Source of the DNA: Marinobacter sp. EhC06
Lineage (GTDB): Bacteria; Pseudomonadota; Gammaproteobacteria; Pseudomonadales; Oleiphilaceae
Assembly: GCF_001650915.1 (NCBI RefSeq)
Contig: NZ_LXYO01000007.1
Coordinates: 1-61,296 of the forward strand
Length of the DNA stretch: 61,296 nucleotides
Direction: 5' to 3'
The notes under the pieces were generated by a model that worked only from the letters and a program-made list of their open reading frames with translations, had not been told where the DNA came from and did no database searches. The translations under genes were made by a program, and so were the position numbers. This document shows positions 28,501-35,475 of this stretch, in pieces (position 1 is the stretch's first letter; the number at the start of each line of letters is the position of its first letter).

Positions 28501-29484
28501 CACATGGCGCAGAACCTTGCTGAGATTGCGGATCTCCCGCTCCCCGGGCAGGAACACCAGCACATCCCCCGGTGGCTGTTTCTCGATGCGTTCGTGCTGC
28601 TCGATTTCATCCAGGGCGCCGAGAACGCCGTCCGTCCAGCCCTGGTCCCGATCGTCTTCATCGCCGGTCAGCGGCCGGTAACGCACATCCACCGGATAGG
28701 TGCGGCCACTCACCTCAATCACCGGCGCCTTGTCGAAGAATTCGCTGAATCGTTCAACCTCGATGGTTGCCGAGGTAATGATAACCTTCAGATCCGGGCG
28801 TTTGGGCAAGAGCTGCCGAAGATAGCCGAGCAAGAAATCGATGTTGAGACTGCGCTCGTGGGCTTCATCGATGATGATCGTATCGTAGCGGTCGAGAAAC
28901 CGGTCGTGCTGAACCTCGGCCAGCAGGATACCGTCGGTCATCACCTTCACCCGGGACTGCTCCGAGGTGTTGTCGGTAAAACGGACCTGATACCCGATCT
29001 GCTGGCCGGTCTGCTCCCCGATTTCCTCGGCAATCCGGGCCGCCACACTGCGTGCAGCGATACGACGGGGCTGGGTATGACCAATCAGGCCCCGGATACC
29101 CCGGCCACTGTTCATGCAGATTTTCGGGATCTGTGTGGTCTTACCGGAACCGGTTTCGCCGGCAATGATCACCACCTGGTGGTTTTCGATGGCCTCCCGG
29201 ATGTCGTCAACCCGTTCGGAAACCGGCAAGCCCTCCGGGAAGCTGGCTGGCTTATGCAGGGCATGACGTTGCTGAACCTTTTCCAGCCCTCGTTCCAGCC
29301 AATTCGCCATTTTCTCCAGGTCCTTCTGGCCCGGCTTTCCCTTGGTACGGGCAACGGTTTTCACGATGCGGGCGGCTTCCTGCTGATTGCAGGCATCCAG
29401 CTGCTCCATCATCGCTTTGACGGCCGCTTCGCCATCGGGTTTGGGTGTCGGTGTGCTCGGAGTTTCGGAACGGGTGTCTGTCAT
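25549..29484 (-). CDS. hrpA: ATP-dependent RNA helicase HrpA
   Basis: HrpA is a large DEAH-box RNA helicase, linked in E. coli to rescue of stalled ribosomes and mRNA processing. The 1311-residue protein has Walker A GETGSGKTTQIPKIC near residue 112, the DEAH box IIDEAHERSLN, SAT in ITSATIEVERF and the QRAGRCGRVAPG motif. HA2/OB-fold regions follow, then the long DUF3418 C-terminal half typical of HrpA. The length is normal. It is transcribed alone between two terminators. Confidence 0.96.
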   Translation of the reverse strand: MTDTRSETPSTPTPKPDGEAAVKAMMEQLDACNQQEAARIVKTVARTKGKPGQKDLEKMANWLERGLEKVQQRHALHKPASFPEGLPVSERVDDIREAIENHQVVIIAGETGSGKTTQIPKICMNSGRGIRGLIGHTQPRRIAARSVAARIAEEIGEQTGQQIGYQVRFTDNTSEQSRVKVMTDGILLAEVQHDRFLDRYDTIIIDEAHERSLNIDFLLGYLRQLLPKRPDLKVIITSATIEVERFSEFFDKAPVIEVSGRTYPVDVRYRPLTGDEDDRDQGWTDGVLGALDEIEQHERIEKQPPGDVLVFLPGEREIRNLSKVLRHVDLRHTEVLPLYSRLSNAEQNRVFQSHKGRRIVLSTNVAETSLTVPGIRYVIDTGVARISRYSVRSKIQRLPVEPISQASANQRAGRCGRVAPGICFRLYDETDFINRPEYTDPEILRTNLASVILQMATSGLGEIRQFPFLEAPDKRQVNDGYKLLEELGAVDDKRRVTRLGRTMSRLPLDPRLARMLVTAAELGSLAETLVIIAGLSIQDPRERPQDKQQAADQAHAPFNDKESDFVTLLNVWNFYEEQRQEMSQNQLKKVCQKSFLSWMRMREWRDIHRQLTLICREQKLAVNKDAASYEALHKAILAGLLGQVAVKVEKKEYLATRNRKVLIFPGSKVAKTGPKWIVATEIVETSRVFARVVASIQPEWIEPLAGHIVKHHYFEPHWEQKRSQVMGYEKVTLYGLDIVAKRRIPYAKVDPAECRNLFIRRALVEGDYRSKAPFIARNREMLDTVENLEKKTRRRDLLVDDEVLVAFYDERLPADIISGRHFETWWKGLSAEQLKELELTEADILQRPVDAQAADLYPDYLEWQGVRYPLSYEFEPTSEKDGVTLQVPLMALKQIPSRRLEWLVPGLLREKCIALVKSLPKALRRNFVPVPDFVDAALENLQPSNEPLTLQLGEQLRRMTGVQIDPEAWSESELPKHLRMNLRVMGDGGRTIAESRDTSDLQHQLEGQAEQALESATKDDSAAEPSGEYTEWRFGALPEQVQTEKGGMQVTVYPALEDLGKQVRQIRCLDRLTAEDTTRKAIARLILNRFGRTLDDLERKLPRFKQSALMFAPVGQSKVLLDDLLLATAMQHFLAEGVPRTAEDFDRVFDAHRGDFIPALEQADERLYQAMSGYQKVAKQLKGKINLALANSMADLKFQLQNLVYPGFLVETPPEWLAEFGRYFEAALIRLEKMPREMGREREFLHTIEPLWSRYAVKRDEQQRQGIRDPELVLYRWMLEEFRVSFFAQQLGTVMTVSVKRLDRQWEKTRV

Positions 29485-29557
29485 TGAATTGCCGGAATAG
29501 CGCTCACTCGGATTCGATTGGGCGACAGTCTATCGGGAAAGTCGGCTTCTTAAAAAC

Positions 29558-29586
29558 GGAAAAACCCCGCCGAAGCAGGGTTTTCC
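29558..29586 (-). terminator. Rho-independent terminator of fadD
   Basis: On the minus strand ACCCTGC-TTCG-GCGGGGT forms a 7-bp stem with a UUCG loop, flanked by an A tract before and a T tract after. It lies between fadD and hrpA. Confidence 0.85.
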
Positions 29587-29607
29587 TTGATCAACTGCCA
29601 GACAGGC

Positions 29608-31284
29608 TTACTTGTTGTTCGCCTCGTCCCGCAGTTCACGGCGCAGAATTTTGCCTACGTTGGTCTTGGGCAGTTCGTCACGGAACTCAAACTGCTTGGG
29701 TACCTTGTAGGCGGTGAGCCGCTCGCGACAGAATTCCTTGAGTTCGTTTTCTGTCACGCCTTCAGCCGTGGGCACCAGGTAAACCTTGACCGCCTCGCCA
29801 CTCTTGCTATCGGGTACGCCAACGGCGGCACACTCGACCACCTTCGGATGGCTGCTTACCACATCCTCAATCTCGTTCGGGAATACGTTGAAACCCGAAA
29901 CGATGATCATGTCTTTCTTCCGATCGACGATGCGGATGTAGCCATCTTCCTGGATCAGGGCGATATCACCGGTACGCAGGTAGCCGTCCTCGGTGAAGGA
30001 TTTCTGGGTATCTTCCGGGCGCTGCCAGTAACCGCGCATGACCTGCGGGCCTTTCACACACAGCTCGCCAGGCTCGCCCAGGGGCGTCTCATTGCCCTCT
30101 TCATCGATGGTTATGACCTGCGTGGACGGAATCGGCAGACCAATGGTGCCAATCTGAATGGCGCTATGCGGATTAAATGTGACCACCGGTGAAGTTTCGG
30201 TCATCCCGAAGCCTTCGCAAATTTCACAACCGGTGACCCGCTCCCACATTTTGGCGGTGTCGCTGGTCAGCGCCATACCGCCGGACGATGTCAGCTTCAG
30301 ACTGCTGAAGTCCAAATCCTGGAATTCTTCGTTGTTGCAAAGCGCAACAAACAGGGTGTTCAGGCCGAGGAAGGCGGTGAACTTGTGGTTCTTCAGTTCC
30401 TTCACGAAGCCCGGAATATCCCGCGGGTTCGGAATCAGCACGTTGTGGGCGCCGGCCTCGAGCATGATGCCGCAGTTCAGGGTAAAGGAATAAATGTGGT
30501 AGAGCGGCAGGGGCGCAATCACCACTTCCTGTCCCTCAACCACCATGTCTTCCATCATCGGGCGGGTCTGCAGCAGGTTGGCTACCAGGTTACCGTGGGT
30601 GAGCATTGCGCCTTTCGCCACACCAGTGGTACCACCGGTGTACTGGAGCACGGCAATGTCGTCCTGCTTGCACTCTACGGGGGTGAATTTCTCACGGGCG
30701 CCTGCACTGAGGACTGCCGGAAGCTTGTGCGCCTGGGGGATATTGAACGGCGGCACCATCTTCTTGACGTGCTTGACCACGGCATTCATCAGGGTGCGCT
30801 TGATCGGCGAATGCATGTCCGCGATTTCGGTAACAATCACGTGCTCAATGCCGGTATGTGGCAGCACCTTCTCGGCGTTCTCGGCCATGTTGGCAAGAAC
30901 CACCAGGGCCTTGGCGCCTGAATCGTTGAACTGGTGCTCCATCTCCCGCGTGGTATAAAGCGGGTTGGTATTCACCACAATCAGGCCAGCCCGCATGGCG
31001 CCAAACACAACAACCGGGTACTGACTGACGTTAGGCATTTGCACAGCGATACGGTCGCCAGGCTTCAGATCTGTCTTGTTCTGGAGCCACGCTGCAAAGT
31101 TGCGGCTCTGGGTGTCGAGGTCACGGTAAGTGAGAGTTGCGCCAACAGCACTGAATGCGGGACGATCAGCATATTTTTTCACTGACTGCTCGAACACATC
31201 CACCATGCTTTTGTACTTGTTCAGGTCGACCTCGCGGGGCACGCCGGCGGGGTATTTATCCTGATAGAACTGCTCAAAATCCAT
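29608..31284 (-). CDS. fadD: Long-chain fatty acid-CoA ligase
   Basis: FadD activates long-chain fatty acids to acyl-CoA for beta-oxidation or lipid synthesis. The AMP-binding P-loop YTGGTTGVAKGAML, the A5 motif EGFGMTETSP, the A7/A8 region YLRTGDIALI ... IVDRKKDMIIVSGFNV and the A10 lysine in LPKTNVGKILRRELR are all present. I chose the ATG at 31284 because AGGAG is 6 nt upstream; an ATG two codons earlier directly abuts the ribosome site. It gives 558 residues. It is divergent from a MaoC-type hydratase gene, a lipid-metabolism neighbour. Confidence 0.94.
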   Translation of the reverse strand: MDFEQFYQDKYPAGVPREVDLNKYKSMVDVFEQSVKKYADRPAFSAVGATLTYRDLDTQSRNFAAWLQNKTDLKPGDRIAVQMPNVSQYPVVVFGAMRAGLIVVNTNPLYTTREMEHQFNDSGAKALVVLANMAENAEKVLPHTGIEHVIVTEIADMHSPIKRTLMNAVVKHVKKMVPPFNIPQAHKLPAVLSAGAREKFTPVECKQDDIAVLQYTGGTTGVAKGAMLTHGNLVANLLQTRPMMEDMVVEGQEVVIAPLPLYHIYSFTLNCGIMLEAGAHNVLIPNPRDIPGFVKELKNHKFTAFLGLNTLFVALCNNEEFQDLDFSSLKLTSSGGMALTSDTAKMWERVTGCEICEGFGMTETSPVVTFNPHSAIQIGTIGLPIPSTQVITIDEEGNETPLGEPGELCVKGPQVMRGYWQRPEDTQKSFTEDGYLRTGDIALIQEDGYIRIVDRKKDMIIVSGFNVFPNEIEDVVSSHPKVVECAAVGVPDSKSGEAVKVYLVPTAEGVTENELKEFCRERLTAYKVPKQFEFRDELPKTNVGKILRRELRDEANNK

Positions 31285-31472
31285 CACCATCTCCTGTTTG
31301 GCGCTTTTGATTGTAATGATTTACCAATGTCAGGTTGTTCAAAAAATCAACCCTACAAAAGTATCAGCCTCAAAAAAGTGGGGAGAGAATAGCAGTTTTG
31401 TAACCGATGAGGTAGTTTTCGAGACTCTTACCCGAACACCTGTACTCAAATGACAACAGTGCGGAGCACGCG

Positions 31473-31958
31473 ATGAGCGATACCCTTGATACCCTGGAAA
31501 ATATCACCTACGACGAGCTGAACGAGGGCGACACCGCCACCTTTACGCGCACCCTCACCGAGGACGAACTGGTGCTGTTTGCAGCGGTCTCCGGTGATGT
31601 AAACCCGGTACACCTGGACTCCGAATTTGCAGCCGGCTCCATGTTCAAGGAGCGAATTGCCCATGGTATGTGGAGCGGCTCCCTGATCTCGGCGGCGCTG
31701 GCAACCGTAATGCCCGGCCCCGGTACCATCTACCTGGACCAGAGCCTGTCCTTCAAGCGTCCGGTGAAACTGGACGACACTCTCACCGTTCAGTTGAAAA
31801 TCCTGCGCAAGGAACCGAAAGGCCGTGTCGTTGTCGAGTGCGACGTACGCAATCAGAACGATCAGAAGGTGGTTATTGGGGAAGCGAAGGTCATCGCACC
31901 ATCAGAGAAAGTGTCGCTGCACAAACCCCGGTTGCCGAAAATCACCATCGAGAACTGA
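31473..31958 (+). CDS. MaoC family (R)-specific enoyl-CoA hydratase
   Basis: This 161-residue hotdog protein matches the MaoC/PhaJ family, which hydrates trans-2-enoyl-CoA to (R)-3-hydroxyacyl-CoA. The catalytic hydratase 2 segment is FAAVSGDVNPVHLDSEFA, with Asp and His in the DxNPxH pattern, followed by IAHGMWSGSLIS. It could feed polyester synthesis or salvage unsaturated intermediates, but no pha genes are here. It is divergent from fadD and converges with the TonB-like gene across a 9-bp-stem hairpin. Confidence 0.88.
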   Translation: MSDTLDTLENITYDELNEGDTATFTRTLTEDELVLFAAVSGDVNPVHLDSEFAAGSMFKERIAHGMWSGSLISAALATVMPGPGTIYLDQSLSFKRPVKLDDTLTVQLKILRKEPKGRVVVECDVRNQNDQKVVIGEAKVIAPSEKVSLHKPRLPKITIEN

Positions 31959-31967
31959 GCTCCCCGT

Positions 31968-31997
31968 ATCGGGCAGTCCCCCCGCTGGCTGCCCGAT
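31968..31997. terminator. Bidirectional terminator-like hairpin
   Basis: ATCGGGCAG (31968-31976) pairs with CTGCCCGAT (31989-31997) in a perfect 9-bp stem between convergent genes. It has no T tract on either side, so terminator function is inferred from stem and position. Confidence 0.5.
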
Positions 31998-32004
31998 TGC
32001 CTTA

Positions 32005-32994
32005 TCAGCCGGGCAGGAAGTCAATCGGAAATCTGACCTTCCGGGCCTCAACATTGTCAGCCCCGAAATTGAACAGCCGCACCCGCATGGCAATCCGCTG
32101 TTCCAGCGTGGGGTGCTGGAGCTCTGAGCTGACCACCTCACAGGCGGACACCGAGCCATCCGGCTCTATGACCAGCTCCAACAACACCTTACCCTCGAGG
32201 GTCGGGTCCTGCCGCAGCTCCCGCCGGTACATGGAATAGAGCGCCGTTTTCTGGGCATCGAATACTTGCCGGATATTACTCATTGCCCGCTCGCCAACCG
32301 ATGATTCGGCCTTTGCCGGCTTGGCGGCCACTTTTCGGGATTCCTCCTCGGGAACATCAACCGTTCTGACCTCATGCTCAGCCACAGCGACGGTGGTTTT
32401 CGGCGCCGGAGCATCTTCAACACCACCGCTTCCACTGAGGACTTGCTGAGAATCCCTGGGCGATTTCGTTGCTTCGGCCGCTGCCGGCTGGGTATTGACC
32501 GCAAACTCACGGGCTGGTGTGGGTTCGGGCGCCCTGAGTGAAGCCAGCTTGTCTCTCATAGCCAGCAGACCGGAACGGGACGCTTTTTCCCGGGCCTGCT
32601 CGGTGGTCTGCTTCGGCTCGGATACGGCCTTAGGTTCGGGTTCTGGTTTCGGGGCAGGCGCAGGGTCGGGTTCAACCTTGGCCACTTTCGGTTCCGGCTG
32701 CCTTGGTTTCTCTTTCTTCACTTCCGGCTCTGGCTCAGGTTCTGGCTCGGGCTGGGCGGGCTCCGGTGTGACCAACGGCTTCGGCTTCTCCACCAGCCGC
32801 GCCAGCCGGGGAGGAACCTTCTCGGCCTCACTGCGCTCAACCTCCGGTACATCCAGCATCGGGATCAGGAACGCCGGCGGCAAAAACAGCGCCAGCATCA
32901 ACAATACAATACCCGTAAATCTTCGACTCTCGTTGAGATCACGACTCCATGGCAGCCCCGAACGCTCTGTTGGGGAATATCCGTTATCAGCCAT
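32005..32994 (-). CDS. TonB-like protein with AgmX/PglI C-terminal domain
   Basis: This 329-residue protein has one membrane helix at about residues 24-44, a long Pro/Glu/Lys-rich periplasmic linker (for example EPEPEPEPEVKKEK), and a C-terminal domain with VLLELVIEPDGSVSACEVVS, as in TonB and AgmX/PglI proteins. It should carry motor energy from the ExbB-ExbD complex across the periplasm. I chose the ATG at 32994, with GGAGG 6 nt upstream; a frame to 33048 lies inside exbD. It overlaps the upstream exbD by 8 bp and is the last gene of the nine-gene operon. Confidence 0.85.
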   Translation of the reverse strand: MADNGYSPTERSGLPWSRDLNESRRFTGIVLLMLALFLPPAFLIPMLDVPEVERSEAEKVPPRLARLVEKPKPLVTPEPAQPEPEPEPEPEVKKEKPRQPEPKVAKVEPDPAPAPKPEPEPKAVSEPKQTTEQAREKASRSGLLAMRDKLASLRAPEPTPAREFAVNTQPAAAEATKSPRDSQQVLSGSGGVEDAPAPKTTVAVAEHEVRTVDVPEEESRKVAAKPAKAESSVGERAMSNIRQVFDAQKTALYSMYRRELRQDPTLEGKVLLELVIEPDGSVSACEVVSSELQHPTLEQRIAMRVRLFNFGADNVEARKVRFPIDFLPG

Positions 32995-33475
32995 TGCGGA
33001 CCTCCCCTTCCACAGCGAGGCGCACCTGTCGATATTGTTCATCAACACAGGTCTGCATGACCTTGCGAAGCAATCGGTAATCGGTATCCCGACCCGCCAT
33101 TATGGTTACCTCGAGCCCCTCCTCGGGAATTTCAGACCAGCGGTTGCGGCGCCAGGTAAGTTCTTCCGACAGACCGGCGATAAAGGTGTCACTGGTCTCA
33201 ATGCCATCCAGTCTTGCCACTTCGCTGCCCTGGACCAGAATGGCATTGCCCGTTACCTGAACTGTCAGGCTCTCAACCGCCTCCTGTTGAGCCGTGGACT
33301 TTGGCAAAGGCACGTCTGCAGTGTTCTGCATCACCTTCACATCCGAGGAATTCACCATCAAGAAAAAGACCAGGATGGTGAAGATGTCCATCAGCGACAC
33401 CAGGTTCAGGCCCCCGGGCTTGTGCATCCGGCCGTAATGCCGACGAATTCTTTTCGCCTTTCGGGACGTTCTCAT
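32987..33475 (-). CDS. ExbD/TolR family protein, second copy
   Basis: This 162-residue protein has a short basic cytoplasmic N-terminus, one membrane helix and a periplasmic domain. The helix GLNLVSLMDIFTILVFFLM keeps the conserved proton-carrying Asp (Asp30). It would form, with the neighbouring ExbD and the TolQ-like channel, a proton-driven stator. It overlaps both neighbours by a few bases, indicating coupled translation. It differs strongly from the first ExbD copy, so the pair is probably a heterodimer rather than a recent duplication. Confidence 0.88.
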   Translation of the reverse strand: MRTSRKAKRIRRHYGRMHKPGGLNLVSLMDIFTILVFFLMVNSSDVKVMQNTADVPLPKSTAQQEAVESLTVQVTGNAILVQGSEVARLDGIETSDTFIAGLSEELTWRRNRWSEIPEEGLEVTIMAGRDTDYRLLRKVMQTCVDEQYRQVRLAVEGEVRNG

Positions 33476-34002
33476 GCGCCCTCCCCTGATTCGGCACTGG
33501 CGTTTACGGCAAGCTGTCTGTCCTCAGGCGCATCCATCAGAGAGACATCAGGAAACAGCTCCCCCTCAACCACGCTGGCAGCAACCACGGCCGGATAAGA
33601 GCGGACGGTATCCATGGCCGTGACTAGCGTCTGGTAATCGACGTCCGGTCCGACTTCCAACACCACGTCGGTTTTATCCGGCACACGGGTTTTTATCTGC
33701 CGAAGTACCTTACGAAGGTTCGCAAAATCCTGCCCCTCCTGGCCCACGGGCAGCACCCGGATCAGGCCGCGGTCACTGTCGGCGATCTCGATACCTTGCG
33801 GAATCAAAGTAACCACGAGCCGCAATTCCTCAGGCTCCGGCGCCTGCCCGGCTTCCATACCCGGAAAGTTCAGCTCGATCATCCGGACCTGACTGAACAC
33901 CATGCCAAGCAACAGGACGGGTACCAGCACAATCATGAGATTGAGAAACGCGGTGATATCCAGCTCCGGCGAACTACTTAACCTGCGGTGACGGCGTCTC
34001 AT
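33472..34002 (-). CDS. ExbD/TolR family protein, first copy, Asp replaced by Asn
   Basis: This 176-residue protein has the ExbD layout: basic N-terminus, one helix (LDITAFLNLMIVLVPVLLLG) and a periplasmic domain ending in an extended acidic tail. At the position where ExbD, TolR and MotB carry the membrane Asp, this protein has Asn21 (codon AAT, minus strand 33942-33940). It therefore may not carry protons itself. It overlaps the TolQ-like gene and the second exbD by 4 bp each. Confidence 0.87.
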   Translation of the reverse strand: MRRRHRRLSSSPELDITAFLNLMIVLVPVLLLGMVFSQVRMIELNFPGMEAGQAPEPEELRLVVTLIPQGIEIADSDRGLIRVLPVGQEGQDFANLRKVLRQIKTRVPDKTDVVLEVGPDVDYQTLVTAMDTVRSYPAVVAASVVEGELFPDVSLMDAPEDRQLAVNASAESGEGA

Positions 34003-34625
34003 GGTTCAGACACAATGTTCAGCAACTTCACCCCGGCCATTTCGAAACTGTCGACAATCTCGTTGGTGCGGGTTTGGAGCACCGCATGGAACATAAGCAA
34101 CGGGATCGCCGACATCAGGCCAAAGGCCGTGGTGTTCATGGCTACGGAAATACTTTCCGACAGCAGGCTGGCCTTCTGGGAAGGATCTGCCGCCGCCACG
34201 GCGGTAAACGCCGCAATAAGACCGATAATGGTTCCCAAAAGGCCGAGAAGCGTGGCGATATTGGCCAGGGTCGCCAGGTACTGGGTGCGCTTTTCCAGGC
34301 GCGGCAGCACTTCCATCAGGCCCTCTTCCATGGCGTACTCGATATCCTCTCGCCGGCTGTTGCTGAGCAACCGGCCAATACCGGCCCCCATGATCGAGGC
34401 AATGGCACTGTCGGAGTTGGTGGCAGCTTTCATGGCCCGCTGATAATCCCGTTTTCTCAGCAGCGGCAGGATGCCGCGCTCAAAGGCAACCCGGTTACGC
34501 CGCCGCACCGCCGACAGATAAAAGAACCGCTCAAGAGTGATGGCCAGCCCCAACGCCAGTACGATGGCAATGGGGTACATGAAGGGCCCGCCTTCCTGGA
34601 AAAAACGTACGATGGTGTCCAGCAT
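33999..34625 (-). CDS. MotA/TolQ/ExbB proton channel protein
   Basis: This 208-residue protein has a membrane helix near residues 15-33 and two more in the typical TolQ region (LATLANIATLLGLLGTIIGL and a following helix around ISVAMNTTAFGLMSAIPLLM). These features place it in the ExbB/TolQ/AglR family of proton-conducting stators. It overlaps the first exbD gene by 4 bp. Unlike a Tol-Pal operon there is no tolA, tolB or pal; instead TPR proteins precede it. A specific symbol is not justified. Confidence 0.9.
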   Translation of the reverse strand: MLDTIVRFFQEGGPFMYPIAIVLALGLAITLERFFYLSAVRRRNRVAFERGILPLLRKRDYQRAMKAATNSDSAIASIMGAGIGRLLSNSRREDIEYAMEEGLMEVLPRLEKRTQYLATLANIATLLGLLGTIIGLIAAFTAVAAADPSQKASLLSESISVAMNTTAFGLMSAIPLLMFHAVLQTRTNEIVDSFEMAGVKLLNIVSEP

Positions 34626-34641
34626 TCTTGTTCTCCCGTTA

Positions 34642-34989
34642 TTACTGCGCAGTCACTGCTGAGTCTCCGAGGGGACTCAGGATCAGAGGGTTGAGGTTTT
34701 CGCGAAACAGACGGTGCCGCTCCAGGGCGACCGGATCAGCCGGACGGACCAGTTCCGGCGCCTCGTCATTGAGATCTGCCCTTGGCCGTCTTGGCAGGCT
34801 CGGCGCCTGCCAGGGCAATATGTAAAGTACCCGGGGCTCGTCTTCGCCAAGACTTGCAGACAGGCCCTCAACACTGAGCCTGACAGTGTCATCCTGATCC
34901 GCCTGCGCCTGGTTGAGGAACAGCACCTGAAGGCCGGACAACAGCAGCGCAGTAAAAAGGTTTTTAGAGGTTTTCCGGCTACCAACCAT
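34642..34989 (-). CDS. Small exported protein in ExbB-ExbD operon
   Basis: I do not recognise this 115-residue protein. It has a signal peptide (residues about 1-30, core LFTALLLSGLQVLFLNQAQA) and a Pro/Arg-rich mature part (LPWQAPSLPRRPRADLNDEA) ending in NLNPLILSPLGDSAVTAQ. Its ATG follows the TPR lipoprotein stop codon directly (TAAATG), so translation is coupled, and the TolQ-like gene starts 16 bp after it. A competing frame at 34683-35018 has no signal peptide. Its position suggests a periplasmic part of the same machine. Confidence 0.72.
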   Translation of the reverse strand: MVGSRKTSKNLFTALLLSGLQVLFLNQAQADQDDTVRLSVEGLSASLGEDEPRVLYILPWQAPSLPRRPRADLNDEAPELVRPADPVALERHRLFRENLNPLILSPLGDSAVTAQ

Positions 34990-35475
34990 TTATTCCAGCC
35001 TCCTTTCCAGGTCCGCAATCCACCCGGCCACCTCCTGGTCGTCTGCTTTCGTCAGTTCCCGGTACCGGTTGTAGTGCGTGAGGGCTGTTTTCAGATCGAG
35101 CAGATAGAGTTCGGCAATCACCGCCAGATTGAAATGCAGCTCCGCCACATCCGGCGAATGGGCAATGCCTGTTTCCAGCAATTTGACGGCTTCGGCGAAC
35201 CGGTACTGATCCTTCAGGACCAGCGCCAGATTGTTCACGGTCACCGCATTGGTGGGGTCCAATTCCACGGCTTTCTGCCAGGCGTCCACGGCCGCACCTT
35301 TGCGACCTTCCTCGAAGGCCTTGCGCCCTTCCTTTTCAAAGCTTGCCGCCAATTCCGGATCGGCTTTGACCGGCTCCTCTGGCTGCCGGACTTCCTGACC
35401 GGCACAACCGGCGAGAAACACCAGCAGCAGGAATGCCCAACGCAGCCCTGCCTTACGCAACGGATTACACCCCAT
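34990..35475 (-). CDS. TPR lipoprotein
   Basis: This 161-residue protein is an outer-membrane or periplasmic lipoprotein: a signal peptide ends in the lipobox LAGC, with Cys24 as the lipidated residue. About three TPR units follow (AAVDAWQKAVELDPTNAVTV ... AVKLLETGIAHSPDVAELHF). The ATG at 35475 overlaps the end of the upstream TPR gene and puts the signal peptide at the N-terminus; a longer frame to 35553 would bury it. TPR lipoproteins are typical partners in Agl-Glt and related motor-coupled envelope systems. Confidence 0.85.
   Translation of the reverse strand: MGCNPLRKAGLRWAFLLLVFLAGCAGQEVRQPEEPVKADPELAASFEKEGRKAFEEGRKGAAVDAWQKAVELDPTNAVTVNNLALVLKDQYRFAEAVKLLETGIAHSPDVAELHFNLAVIAELYLLDLKTALTHYNRYRELTKADDQEVAGWIADLERRLE

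Noticed and set aside
34683..35018. Alternative frame of 111 codons beside the small exported protein
   Set aside because: It overlaps the chosen frame, lacks a signal peptide and has odd Cys/Arg-rich composition, while the chosen frame is coupled to the upstream stop.
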